DNA of 64,000 nucleotides from Akkermansia muciniphila (lineage in GTDB: Bacteria; Pseudomonadota; Gammaproteobacteria; Burkholderiales; Burkholderiaceae_C), in contig CALQKH020000004.1 of the NCBI GenBank assembly GCA_943331105.2, forward strand, positions 124,001-188,000, given 5' to 3'. This document shows, one piece after another, positions 1-7,758 of the stretch (position 1 is the first letter of the stretch; each line of letters starts with the position of its first letter). Both the position numbers and the translations under genes were made by a program. The notes below the pieces were generated by a model. The model was not told the origin of the DNA and searched no databases. It saw nothing but the letters and a program-made list of their open reading frames with translations.

Positions 1-9
1 CAACGTCTG

Positions 10-846
10 ATGTTTGAATTTCGGGGTTATTCTTTCCAAACAATGCAACACCGACACCCCGGCCCCCTCCTCTTTTGCGGCGACCCGCATGGCCAATGGC
101 AGCACATCATCGATGCTGCATTGGAAAGCCATGCCCGTGCCGTGATCTTGCTGGGTGACTTGGAGCCGGCACGGCCGCTGCACATTGAGCTGGAAGCGAT
201 TTGGGAGCGCGTCTGGTTCATCCACGGCAACCACGACACCGACCACGCGGGCAACTTTGACAACGTGTGGCACCCCGAGGTAAGCGAGCGGCAGCTGCAC
301 GGCCGCGTCGTCACTCTGCCCTGCGGCACGCGCATCGCCGGGCTGGGCGGTGTGTTTCGCGGTGCGGTGTGGTACCCCAAAGACCAGCAAGCGCCCAAGT
401 TTCGCAACCGCGAAGACCACGCCCGCGTCACCCCGCACCAAGACCGCTGGCAAGGCAGCGTGCACCTCAAGCACTGGTCCAGCATCTACCCCGACGAAGT
501 GGAACAACTGGCCACGCTGCAGGCCGACATCCTCATCACCCACGAAGCGCCCGGCTACCACGAACACGGCTTCAAAGCGCTGGACACCCTGGCCCGCCGC
601 ATGGGCGTGCGCATGACGGTGCACGGCCACCAACACGACAACATCGACAGCAGCGCAAAATGGGACGCGCAAGGTTTTCAGAGCTTTGGGGTGGGGCTGA
701 GGGGTGTGATGGCGGTGGATGGATTCGATGATTTTTTGGGCAGCGTCGAACGCAGCTCACACGGCCATACGCCAACGCATGAGCGAGACCCTTTCGAAGG
801 CATGCCCGGTTCATTTGAGCTTTCTGTCCTTAAATCAGAAAATTGA
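10..846 (+). CDS. Metallophosphoesterase (calcineurin-like)
   Basis: Predicted metal-dependent phosphoesterase of the calcineurin-like superfamily, 278 residues, probably cytosolic because no signal peptide or membrane segment is visible. The metal-binding motifs appear in family order: GDPHG (residues 24-28), GDLE (49-52), GNHDT (73-77), THEAPG (177-182) and HGHQH (205-209). The physiological substrate cannot be read from the sequence. No clear ribosome binding site is seen before the first ATG; an ATG at 43, starting MQHRHPGP, is equally plausible because the fold begins just after it. The gene's stop codon lies inside the first operator repeat of the fitAB toxin-antitoxin pair that follows. 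Confidence 0.85.
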   Translation: MFEFRGYSFQTMQHRHPGPLLFCGDPHGQWQHIIDAALESHARAVILLGDLEPARPLHIELEAIWERVWFIHGNHDTDHAGNFDNVWHPEVSERQLHGRVVTLPCGTRIAGLGGVFRGAVWYPKDQQAPKFRNREDHARVTPHQDRWQGSVHLKHWSSIYPDEVEQLATLQADILITHEAPGYHEHGFKALDTLARRMGVRMTVHGHQHDNIDSSAKWDAQGFQSFGVGLRGVMAVDGFDDFLGSVERSSHGHTPTHERDPFEGMPGSFELSVLKSEN

Positions 847-872
847 TATCAATGACCGAATTTTGATATCAT
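843..872 (+). promoter_or_regulatory. Candidate fitAB operator: two TTGATATCA repeats
   Basis: Two copies of a palindromic TTGATATCAA-type site lie at 843-852 (perfect palindrome) and 863-872 (one mismatch), 20 bp apart, about two helical turns. They sit just before the fitA ribosome binding site AGGAGA (887-892). FitAB-type pairs are known to bind inverted repeats in their own promoter, so autoregulation is inferred. The first copy overlaps the stop codon of the phosphoesterase gene. Confidence 0.6.
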
Positions 873-899
873 TCTCGCCTTGCTTCAGGAGACCCAGCC

Positions 900-1139
900 A
901 TGTCGTCCATCACCATCCGCAATTTGCCCGAAGAAACCCACAGAGCTCTGCGACAGCGTGCCGCATTGGCGGGCCGCAGCACCGAGGCCGAAGTGCGCGC
1001 CATTCTGGAGCAAGCCGCACGCCCTCAAGGGCGCATCCAACTGGGATCGCTGCTGGCCGAAATTGGCCAACAAGCTGGCGGCTTTGACTTGAATATGGAG
1101 CGCGACAAAACACCCGCAAAACCCATGGTGTTTGAATGA
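900..1139 (+). CDS. fitA: FitA-like ribbon-helix-helix antitoxin
   Basis: Antitoxin of a type II toxin-antitoxin pair, 79 residues. The N-terminus (SSITIRNLPEETHRALRQRA) is a ribbon-helix-helix DNA-binding motif, followed by the AGRSTEAEVRAILEQA stretch typical of FitA and a C-terminal tail expected to wrap the toxin. It resembles Neisseria FitA as I remember that sequence. ATG at 900 is supported by AGGAGA at 887-892. Its stop overlaps the fitB start (ATGA, 1136-1139), so the two are translationally coupled. It should bind the paired repeats at 843-872 with FitB and repress the operon. Confidence 0.9.
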   Translation: MSSITIRNLPEETHRALRQRAALAGRSTEAEVRAILEQAARPQGRIQLGSLLAEIGQQAGGFDLNMERDKTPAKPMVFE

Positions 1140-1561
1140 TCTTGCTCGACACCAACGTCATCTCGGAGCCACTGAAGCTGTCGGCGGACGCGGGCGTTTT
1201 GTCGTGGATCGATGCGCAATCCATCGACACCCTTTACCTGTCCGCCATCAGCCTGGCCGAATTGCGCTTTGGCATCGCTGCCCTGCCAGTGGGCAAACGC
1301 AAAGAGACCCTGCACCTGGGCCTAGAGCAACGCATCCTTCCTTTGTTTGCTGACCGAATCCTGCCGTTTGACGCCAGCGCATCGCAGGCCTATGCAGACA
1401 TCCTTTCGACAGCCCGCGCCGAGGGCCGCGCCATATCGACCGCGGACGGCTACATCGCCGCCACCGCGAAGCGACATGGCTTCATGGTGGCCACGCGAGA
1501 CGCCAGTCCCTTTGAGGCTGCGGGGCTGGTCGTGATCAATCCTTGGACAGTTAAACACTGA
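1136..1561 (+). CDS. fitB: FitB-like PIN-domain toxin
   Basis: PIN-domain ribonuclease toxin of the VapC/FitB family, 141 residues, the usual length. The four acidic metal ligands are visible: D5 in LLDTN, E42 in LAELRFG, D104 in TADGYIAATA and D122 in ATRDASPF. The toxin therefore looks intact. It is coupled to fitA by an ATGA overlap. FitB-type toxins are Mg-dependent nucleases inhibited by FitA; the RNA target here is unknown. The 3' end runs convergently into a lone parD 17 bp away. Confidence 0.9.
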   Translation: MILLDTNVISEPLKLSADAGVLSWIDAQSIDTLYLSAISLAELRFGIAALPVGKRKETLHLGLEQRILPLFADRILPFDASASQAYADILSTARAEGRAISTADGYIAATAKRHGFMVATRDASPFEAAGLVVINPWTVKH

Positions 1562-1577
1562 GCGCCCCCAAGCTGCG

Positions 1578-1859
1578 CTAACACGGCTTTAAAGCGCTGA
1601 CTGCAATGCCCTGCAGGTGATCGCGCAAACCTTGCTTGTATTCAAAAGTCTTGAAACGCCCAGCGTCGATATCGGCGATACCCTCCTGGGCTGCTTTTCG
1701 CAAAGCCGCAAGTCGATAAGCGTCCTCGGCGCCTCGCTGCTCCACCATGCGCAGCCCCTCACGCAGAACTTCGCTGGCATTTTGATAGCGACCACTTTGG
1801 ACCAGCTGCTCGACCAGCGCAGCTTGGTGATCAGTCAGCACGACATTTCGGGTGGGCAT
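1578..1859 (-). CDS. ParD-like antitoxin without an adjacent toxin
   Basis: Small ParD/CopG-type antitoxin of 93 residues: N-terminal MPTRNVVLTDHQAALVEQLV, then SGRYQNASEVLREGLRMVEQ, the ribbon-helix-helix signature of ParD. The ATG at 1859 is preceded by AAGGAG seven bases upstream, which decides it over an in-frame codon at 1901. ParD is normally followed by parE, but the stop is 17 bp from the end of the oppositely oriented fitB and no ParE-like frame exists on either side. It is thus an orphan antitoxin, either a decayed module or one acting on a toxin elsewhere. Confidence 0.8.
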   Translation of the reverse strand: MPTRNVVLTDHQAALVEQLVQSGRYQNASEVLREGLRMVEQRGAEDAYRLAALRKAAQEGIADIDAGRFKTFEYKQGLRDHLQGIAVSALKPC

Positions 1860-2035
1860 GGGAGGGCTCCTTCTTGAAACAGGAATGGCATGGTATGCCA
1901 ATCAGGTCACACAGGTCGTGGTTGTAGCCATCCACCACCGAGCGCACTTTATAACCCACCGCACCCAGGCAAAGCCCTGGTACACAAAGTTGCACCCATT
2001 TCTTAAGCTGATTGCCTCACTCACATGGAGGCAAC

Positions 2036-2467
2036 ATGCACCCCGCAACCAACCCAAGCACCACGCCTGTTTATGGCGTTCGCCCCAGCAAGTCCGGCTT
2101 GTATCTGGGCTTGTTTCATGGCCGTGACACGTCCAACCAAGCCATGCACGGTTGGGGCTTCGATGGCCCGGCCATTGGGCCGCTCAGGTACTTTCACACC
2201 ACATACGCCTGCTCGGTGAATGTGGAATTCGTCAGCCCCACAGATGCCCAACTGTTCACAGGCACCCACGACACGCTCATGGACTTGGCCATCAACGGCG
2301 ACCTGCTGTGCTTTGACGGCAAGCTCTATGGTGACTGGACGGTGTATTGGGTCTCGCCAGAAGAATGCTTCAGGCCACCCGACACCTTCAGGCAAAACCT
2401 CAGAACGAACGATTTGCGCAAGCAAGCCAAACTCAAGGAACCCTTTAGCGGCGATTGCAGTCCATGA
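2036..2467 (+). CDS. Hypothetical protein, family not recognised
   Basis: A 143-residue protein I do not recognise. ATG at 2036 is preceded by GGAGG (2027-2031 region), a good ribosome binding site, which favours it over an ATG at 2012. The protein is soluble-looking, rich in aromatic residues and glycine in its first half (GLYLGLFHGRD, HGWGFDGPAIGPL, YFHTTYA), without signal peptide or transmembrane segment. It ends only 6 bp from the convergent stop of the nuclease-helicase gene. Sitting between toxin-antitoxin genes and a defence-like helicase, it is accessory, but no function should be inferred beyond that. Confidence 0.6.
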   Translation: MHPATNPSTTPVYGVRPSKSGLYLGLFHGRDTSNQAMHGWGFDGPAIGPLRYFHTTYACSVNVEFVSPTDAQLFTGTHDTLMDLAINGDLLCFDGKLYGDWTVYWVSPEECFRPPDTFRQNLRTNDLRKQAKLKEPFSGDCSP

Positions 2468-2473
2468 GCTCGC

Positions 2474-4462
2474 TCAGATAGCGTGAATACCAAGAGAGGT
2501 CAAATAACCAAAAATAGGGTCGTAAAAAGTCGGGGCTCTGGTGGGGTCCTCGGGATCGCCGGGCGGGATCACGATCACCATGCCTTGGCGAGCTCTGGTG
2601 AGCAAGACACGATAGGCGTTTTTTAAATACATCTGGCGATGTGCCAGGTGTATTTTTTGCCATTTGTTGCCCACAAACGAACGGTATTCCCAGTCGGCTT
2701 CGCCAAAGCGCAGGTCGGCATCCCAGACCACACAAGCCCAGTCGAGTTCTAGTCCTTGAACGTGAAACTCAGTGGCCACATCTTCCAAATAAAAAGACGA
2801 CCGAACGTCATCGCGGTCGTCCAAAAACCAATGGATGGGGTCCATGGGGGACCGAACATCAATGGCGTGGGGGCGCAGGCGCACGGCTTGCGAAGAAACC
2901 ACCATACCGAAACGCTCGCTGCCCCGGGCTTTGTCGCGCAGCCAGCGCTTGGCCTTGTCCAAATCGCGGGTCACCACGATCGGGTAGCGCGCCTGAACGT
3001 CTTGGAACATGGCTTGGGCCAAATCGGTACGACGGTCCAACAAGTGCTTCACGAAGGTAGACACATGCTCTGCGCGGAAGGAGCGCATGGACACCGACAA
3101 ATGCAGATCGTCGTTGTGGTGAACGTTGTCCCGCGACTTCATCTGCATCAGCGCTTCGTTTGCACCGTACTCTGAGTCTTGAAGGTGCGGCGAGATGTGC
3201 ACCGCCCAATCGGGGTAGTGCTCATGGATGGCCTTGAGCCACTCGCGAATGCCAGCCTCTCCCGTGTTGATCTCTTGGCCACCTCCCACCAAACAAACGA
3301 CCACCGCCCAGTCGGGGTGACGGTCAAGGCAGGAAATCAAGAAGTCGGGCTCGGATCTATTGAAGTCTGGGTAGCCCTTTTTGCGCGCCATGAACTGGGT
3401 GGTTTGTTCCAGCGTCCAAGCGCGCTGCGCTTCGTCAAAAATCACCACGTGATCCACAGGTGGCCGCTCGTCCGACAAATACGCATCGCGGAAATGGTGG
3501 ACGTTTTGAATGAAGGCTTCAACGGCTTTTCTGGCCTCACCCTTGCGCAACTTTTGGCCCACGGCTTTCTTTCGCGCCACTTCATCGCGCACCAAGGCTT
3601 CACGCAGGATAGCCACCAAAGGGCCATTGCCCGACAGGTACACGCTGTGCAAATCACTCTTGGCGTCCATGTGTTTGGTGGCGATGTCCAAGCCCACCAA
3701 GGTTTTTCCCGCGCCGGGAACACCCGTCACAAAACAGATGGCCTTTTGCTTCCGTTGCTTTGAATCTTGGATCAACTGCGCAATGGCAACCGAGGTTTGC
3801 GCCAAATTCTTTTCACCCGCATCGTTGCGTGAGAGTTCGGCCACCGAGTGGTTGCCGTAAAGCGCGGATGCGGCTTCGATGATGGTGGGAGTGGGGCGGT
3901 AACGCCCGTTGGCCCAAGCGGCAGCGTCCAGTTGGGCACCCGACGAAAAAGCCAACACATCTTCGATGGTGGTGGCCAAGAAGGCGGGGGATGTGTTGAT
4001 GGGAAAAAGCACACCGTCGTTGTGGTGGCTGGTGACGATCTGACCGCTGATGCCTTCTGTTTGGGTGGCGATCAAGATGGGTGCGATTACACAGTGGTGG
4101 CTGGTCTCGTGGAAGTTTTTGAGATCGAGCGCGTAGTCCCAAACCTGATCTACCGCCGAACGGTTAAACAGCGATTCCCCCACCTTGAACTCGATGACAA
4201 AAATGGCGTGGTCGATCAAGGCCAGCACGTCGATGCGTTTGCCCAAACGCGGCACGATGAACTCAAAGAAAACGGTGCCGCGGCCAGTGAACGGTTTCAG
4301 TTCTTTCTGAAGAATTTGTATCTGTGAACGCCATGCATCGCGCTGGGTTGTCTCGATGGAAAAACCACTGTTCTCAGTCAAGACACCCAGCACCAAGTTG
4401 TGATCTGATGTCACAAATTGCTTGATGTGTGCCGAATAGAAGGAACGATTGGAATATTGCAC
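2474..4462 (-). CDS. Nuclease-helicase with DUF2075 domain
   Basis: Large 662-residue protein. The N-terminal part carries a PD-(D/E)xK nuclease-like core: E67, D78 in RIDVLAL and E91-F-K93 in VIEFKVG. The helicase part is of the DUF2075 / Schlafen-group-3-like type: Walker A GVPGAGKT at 247-254, Walker B with DEAQ at 343-346, a GGGQEINTGEAG motif near 393-404, and an arginine-finger-like LLTRARQG near 620-627. The catalytic residues look intact. Such nuclease-helicase fusions act on DNA or RNA and are common in defence islands; the antiviral role here is inferred from family and context only. It is transcribed alone, with an AT-rich upstream region at about 4463-4500. Confidence 0.85.
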   Translation of the reverse strand: MQYSNRSFYSAHIKQFVTSDHNLVLGVLTENSGFSIETTQRDAWRSQIQILQKELKPFTGRGTVFFEFIVPRLGKRIDVLALIDHAIFVIEFKVGESLFNRSAVDQVWDYALDLKNFHETSHHCVIAPILIATQTEGISGQIVTSHHNDGVLFPINTSPAFLATTIEDVLAFSSGAQLDAAAWANGRYRPTPTIIEAASALYGNHSVAELSRNDAGEKNLAQTSVAIAQLIQDSKQRKQKAICFVTGVPGAGKTLVGLDIATKHMDAKSDLHSVYLSGNGPLVAILREALVRDEVARKKAVGQKLRKGEARKAVEAFIQNVHHFRDAYLSDERPPVDHVVIFDEAQRAWTLEQTTQFMARKKGYPDFNRSEPDFLISCLDRHPDWAVVVCLVGGGQEINTGEAGIREWLKAIHEHYPDWAVHISPHLQDSEYGANEALMQMKSRDNVHHNDDLHLSVSMRSFRAEHVSTFVKHLLDRRTDLAQAMFQDVQARYPIVVTRDLDKAKRWLRDKARGSERFGMVVSSQAVRLRPHAIDVRSPMDPIHWFLDDRDDVRSSFYLEDVATEFHVQGLELDWACVVWDADLRFGEADWEYRSFVGNKWQKIHLAHRQMYLKNAYRVLLTRARQGMVIVIPPGDPEDPTRAPTFYDPIFGYLTSLGIHAI

Positions 4463-4566
4463 GCGTTACCTAAAGTACGTATTTTTTAAATTGAGATGAT
4501 CTTAAACGGATTGATGATGATTCAGGGATACCAGCTTGATGCTCAACCACCTGATGAAGCAACGCA

Positions 4567-4914
4567 ATGCTCTCTGTCGGCCATGTGGTGCTGGCCCAGA
4601 AAAAGGCGCACATCCTGCTGGTTACGCTCAACAAACAAGGCCGGGCTGACGAGCACAAGTACATGGACCACTGGATCGATGACACGCACTTTCACTGGCA
4701 AAGCCAGAACGCCACCGACCCGACCAGCAAACGCGGCGACGACATCATCCGCCACGCCGCTTTAGGCATCGACATCCACCTCTTTGTGCGCGACAACCCG
4801 CTGGCTGTCGGCAAGGCCGCACCGTTCACGTACCACGGCCGGGTGCGCTACCAGTCGCACCAGGGCAGCAGGCCTATGAGCATTGTGTTTGGGCTTGATG
4901 CGGTGGTGGGGTAA
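4567..4914 (+). CDS. Orphan DUF3427 C-terminal fragment
   Basis: An open frame of 115 residues matching only the DUF3427 domain: HILLVTLNKQG, YMDHWIDDTHFHWQSQN, then IHLFVRDNP and a FTYHGRVRY stretch. DUF3427 is usually the C-terminal end of a large superfamily II helicase with a PLD-type nuclease. Here an in-frame stop at 4555-4557 lies just before the first ATG, and no helicase motifs are visible upstream. There is no convincing ribosome binding site. It is most likely the remnant of a deleted helicase, although short stand-alone DUF3427 proteins cannot be excluded. Confidence 0.6.
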   Translation: MLSVGHVVLAQKKAHILLVTLNKQGRADEHKYMDHWIDDTHFHWQSQNATDPTSKRGDDIIRHAALGIDIHLFVRDNPLAVGKAAPFTYHGRVRYQSHQGSRPMSIVFGLDAVVG

Positions 4915-5033
4915 TTTGCAGGGCTAGATTTGTAACCGCTGCTCAATGCCCAGGGCGAACGCCTGTGGCTGGTAAAAACCCATATATTTCGTGTTTATGG
5001 TAAATTCTTTCTACAGAAACCAAGGAGAGTACC

Positions 5034-5408
5034 ATGTTGACCCATGCCGTCACTGCCCCAGACAAATTCATGGTGCTGGGCAAAGCCACCATGCGCGCGG
5101 CCCAAGAGTTGCATCTGTCGAGTGCGGCTTTGGCCCGCGTGATCGGGTTCAGTGAGCCGACCATCAGCCGCATTGCCAATGGCAGCCGGGGCATCGACCC
5201 TGCGTCTAAAGAGGGACAACTGGCGCTGCTGTTGGTGCGTTTGTTCCGCTCTTTGGACCCTCTTGTGGGCGGCGATGCGCAAAAGCGCCAGGATTGGCTG
5301 CGCAGCCACAACAAAGCGCTGAACGGCATCCCGGCCACGCTGATTGAAACCCCCCAGGGTCTTGTGACTGCCCTGTCTTATTTGGATGGCATGCGGGGTG
5401 CGGCTTGA
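5034..5408 (+). CDS. Xre/MbcA/ParS-type antitoxin
   Basis: Antitoxin of a RES-Xre type II module, 124 residues. The middle holds a helix-turn-helix (LSSAALARVIGFSEPTISRI) and the C-terminal half is the toxin-binding MbcA/ParS/Xre region, with DWLRSHNKALNGIPATLI near residues 84-103. ATG at 5034 follows AAGGAGA about 8 bases upstream. The stop codon overlaps the start of the RES toxin by one base (TGATG), giving translational coupling. A short inverted repeat CCATA/TATGG at 4980-5000 upstream could be part of the operator, but it is weak. Confidence 0.87.
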   Translation: MLTHAVTAPDKFMVLGKATMRAAQELHLSSAALARVIGFSEPTISRIANGSRGIDPASKEGQLALLLVRLFRSLDPLVGGDAQKRQDWLRSHNKALNGIPATLIETPQGLVTALSYLDGMRGAA

Positions 5409-6109
5409 TGTCATCGGCTTCATGGAACCCGGATTGGGTTCATGAGTTCAGTGCCGACTTGCACATGCCTGCGTTCCGAATGGTCGAGACGCAGTACGTT
5501 GCGGCCACCATGCGCTTGGTGGACTCCGCAGACGAGCAGCTGATGCTGGAAGAGATGCTGGAGGCGAGCAAGCCGCCGCTCCCACCGCAGGCAAGCGGTT
5601 TGCACTATCTATTGGCGGCGCCTTTTCGCTATGTGCCCCAAACAGGGTCGCGCTTTCGTGCTGTCAACTCACCGGGCATTTGGTACGGCGCAGATGACGC
5701 TTATTGCGCCTGCGCAGAAATCGCTTACTGGCGTCAGCGTTTTTTGCTAGACAGCGCAGGACTCATGAGACAAACGCTGGTCACAGACCTCTCGATGTAC
5801 GAGGCCTCTGTGCAAGGGCGTGCTTTGGATTTGTTGTCACACCCATGGGTTTTGGCACAAGCGCTCTGGATGCATCCGAGTGACTACGCCGAAACACAAA
5901 AACTGGCCACTCTGGTCAGGGATTCGCTGTCTGGGGTGACATGGATTCGCTATGCGTCGGTGCGTGCCAGCGACCATGTGTGCGCGGCAGTTTTTGACCC
6001 GCGCAGTTTGACCATGGTGACGCCAGAGGGCCGTTATGAAACGTGGCATTGCCACACAACGGCCGACAAGGTGACGCTGTCGAATGGCCGCGTGAGGTTT
6101 GATTTCTAG
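5408..6109 (+). CDS. RES-domain NAD-consuming toxin
   Basis: RES-family toxin, 233 residues, partner of the Xre-type antitoxin just upstream. RES toxins (for example MbcT) bind and degrade NAD+. The family's Arg, Glu and Ser positions are plausible in GSRFRAVNSPGIWYGA, CACAEIAYWRQRF and IRYASVRASDH. The ATG at 5408 overlaps the antitoxin stop; the preceding TTG codon is less likely. The gene appears full length, ending 18 bp from the convergent glpD stop. An alternative would be an inactive RES homolog, but no key region seems missing. Confidence 0.85.
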   Translation: MSSASWNPDWVHEFSADLHMPAFRMVETQYVAATMRLVDSADEQLMLEEMLEASKPPLPPQASGLHYLLAAPFRYVPQTGSRFRAVNSPGIWYGADDAYCACAEIAYWRQRFLLDSAGLMRQTLVTDLSMYEASVQGRALDLLSHPWVLAQALWMHPSDYAETQKLATLVRDSLSGVTWIRYASVRASDHVCAAVFDPRSLTMVTPEGRYETWHCHTTADKVTLSNGRVRFDF

Positions 6110-6127
6110 GGCGTAGTTTCGGTTGAT

Positions 6128-7720
6128 TCAGTCCAAGCGGTATTGCGCCGCCAACTTCAAAAAGCCCTGCACATCGGGGTCGAGTCCGGTTTCGGACTGC
6201 AAGATATCGCCCACGGCAGGCGCTGTTTGCGCGGCCAGTCGGGCATCTAAAAACAGCAATCGGGATCGGCGGGCCAACACGTCTTCCACGCTCAGTGCGT
6301 ATTCGTAACGTGCCGCAAAGCGCACCATGGCTTCGCTCAGGCTCGGAGTCAGCCAGTGGTTGGCGCCGGGCAGTTGGGCCAGCCATGTTTGTTCGTTGCC
6401 ATAGCTGTGCGCACCTTCGGCCTCGCCCAAAGACACCGCGGGGCCAGCCCCCGCCCCCGCATCCACCGCCCCTACCAGTGGCAGGTGCGCGGTTTGTGCC
6501 GGGCCGCGTGGCAGCAGGCGTGCGTGGTCCACACACTTTTGCAGCACGTCTTCGGCCATGGCGCGGTAGGTTGTCCATTTGCCGCCAGTCACCGTGACCA
6601 GGCCCGAACGGCTGACAACCACGGTGTGTTCGCGGCTCAGGGCTTTGGTGTTGTCGCCATCGCTTTGCGGCGGTTTGACCAAGGGACGCAAACCGACCCA
6701 AATGCTTTTGACATCTGGGCGCCCCGGTGCGCGCTTCAAATAGCGCGCAGACTCTTGCAAGATGAAGTCGATTTCGGCTTCAAAAGCGAGCGGCTCGCGC
6801 GCCAAATCGTCACGCGGTGTGTCGGTGGTGCCCAAGATCACTTGGCCCAACCAAGGCACGGCAAACAGCACGCGGCCATCGGCGGTTTTGGGCACCATCA
6901 GGGCCTCTGGGTTGGGCCAAAAACTTTTGTCCACCACCAGGTGCACGCCCTGACTGGGGGCCACCATGGCTTGCGTGCTGCCGTCTTGCTCGCGCAGCGC
7001 ATCCACCCACACCCCCGTGGCATTGACCACGCAACGCGCCTGAATCTCGTGCGTTTGGCTGGTGAGGGTGTCGGTGCATTGCAAGCCAGTCACTTGGCCT
7101 TCGATGTAGAGCAGGCGTTCGGCCCGCATGCGGTTGAGCAGCAAGGCCCCTTGGCTCACTGCGCTGCGCGCCAGCGCCAGCGCCAGCTTGGCATCGTTGA
7201 ACTGCCCGTCCCAATACTTCACGCCGCCACGCAATCCCGCAGCTTGCACCGTTGGCAAGCAAGCCAGCGTGTCTTGGCGCGACAAAAACTCGGTGTGCCC
7301 CAAACCGGATGCGCCTGCCAAGGCGTCGTACACCTTCAGGCCGATGCCGTAAAACGGCTTTTCCCACCACGTATAGGTGGGCATGACAAAGGGCAGCGCT
7401 TGGGCCAGGTGCGGGGCGTTGCGCAGCAAGGTGCTGCGCTCATGCAGGGCTTCGCGCACCAGATCAAGCTTGCCTTGGGCCAGATACCGCACGCCGCCGT
7501 GCACCAACTTGGTCGACCGCGACGAGGTGCCTTTGGCAAAGTCATCGGATTCCACCAAGACCACGCGGTAACCGCGCGAGGCCGCGTCCAAGGCCAAACC
7601 CAAGCCCGTGGCGCCACCGCCCACAACGGCCAGGTCATAGGTGGTGTGGGCCTGCAACTGCGCCACGAGGTCAGCTCGGCGGGTGGGCAGGGGTGGTGCA
7701 AGTGGGGGTGGAGTCTGCAT
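6128..7720 (-). CDS. glpD: Aerobic glycerol-3-phosphate dehydrogenase
   Basis: Membrane-associated FAD enzyme that oxidises sn-glycerol 3-phosphate to dihydroxyacetone phosphate and passes electrons to quinone. It is 530 residues, slightly longer than the common form of about 500. The FAD dinucleotide-binding motif VVGGGATGLGLA lies at residues 32-43, followed by the GlpD signature KGTSSRSTKLVHGGVRYL; further conserved stretches are WVGLRPLVKP and the TVTGGKWTTYR motif. It is divergent from glpK, with only 38 bp between the start codons, so the two promoters must overlap each other or the coding ends. Together they form the glycerol utilisation pathway. Confidence 0.96.
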   Translation of the reverse strand: MQTPPPLAPPLPTRRADLVAQLQAHTTYDLAVVGGGATGLGLALDAASRGYRVVLVESDDFAKGTSSRSTKLVHGGVRYLAQGKLDLVREALHERSTLLRNAPHLAQALPFVMPTYTWWEKPFYGIGLKVYDALAGASGLGHTEFLSRQDTLACLPTVQAAGLRGGVKYWDGQFNDAKLALALARSAVSQGALLLNRMRAERLLYIEGQVTGLQCTDTLTSQTHEIQARCVVNATGVWVDALREQDGSTQAMVAPSQGVHLVVDKSFWPNPEALMVPKTADGRVLFAVPWLGQVILGTTDTPRDDLAREPLAFEAEIDFILQESARYLKRAPGRPDVKSIWVGLRPLVKPPQSDGDNTKALSREHTVVVSRSGLVTVTGGKWTTYRAMAEDVLQKCVDHARLLPRGPAQTAHLPLVGAVDAGAGAGPAVSLGEAEGAHSYGNEQTWLAQLPGANHWLTPSLSEAMVRFAARYEYALSVEDVLARRSRLLFLDARLAAQTAPAVGDILQSETGLDPDVQGFLKLAAQYRLD

Positions 7721-7758
7721 GGATTAAAGTGTATTGATCCCACAGATTATGGTTCGAT

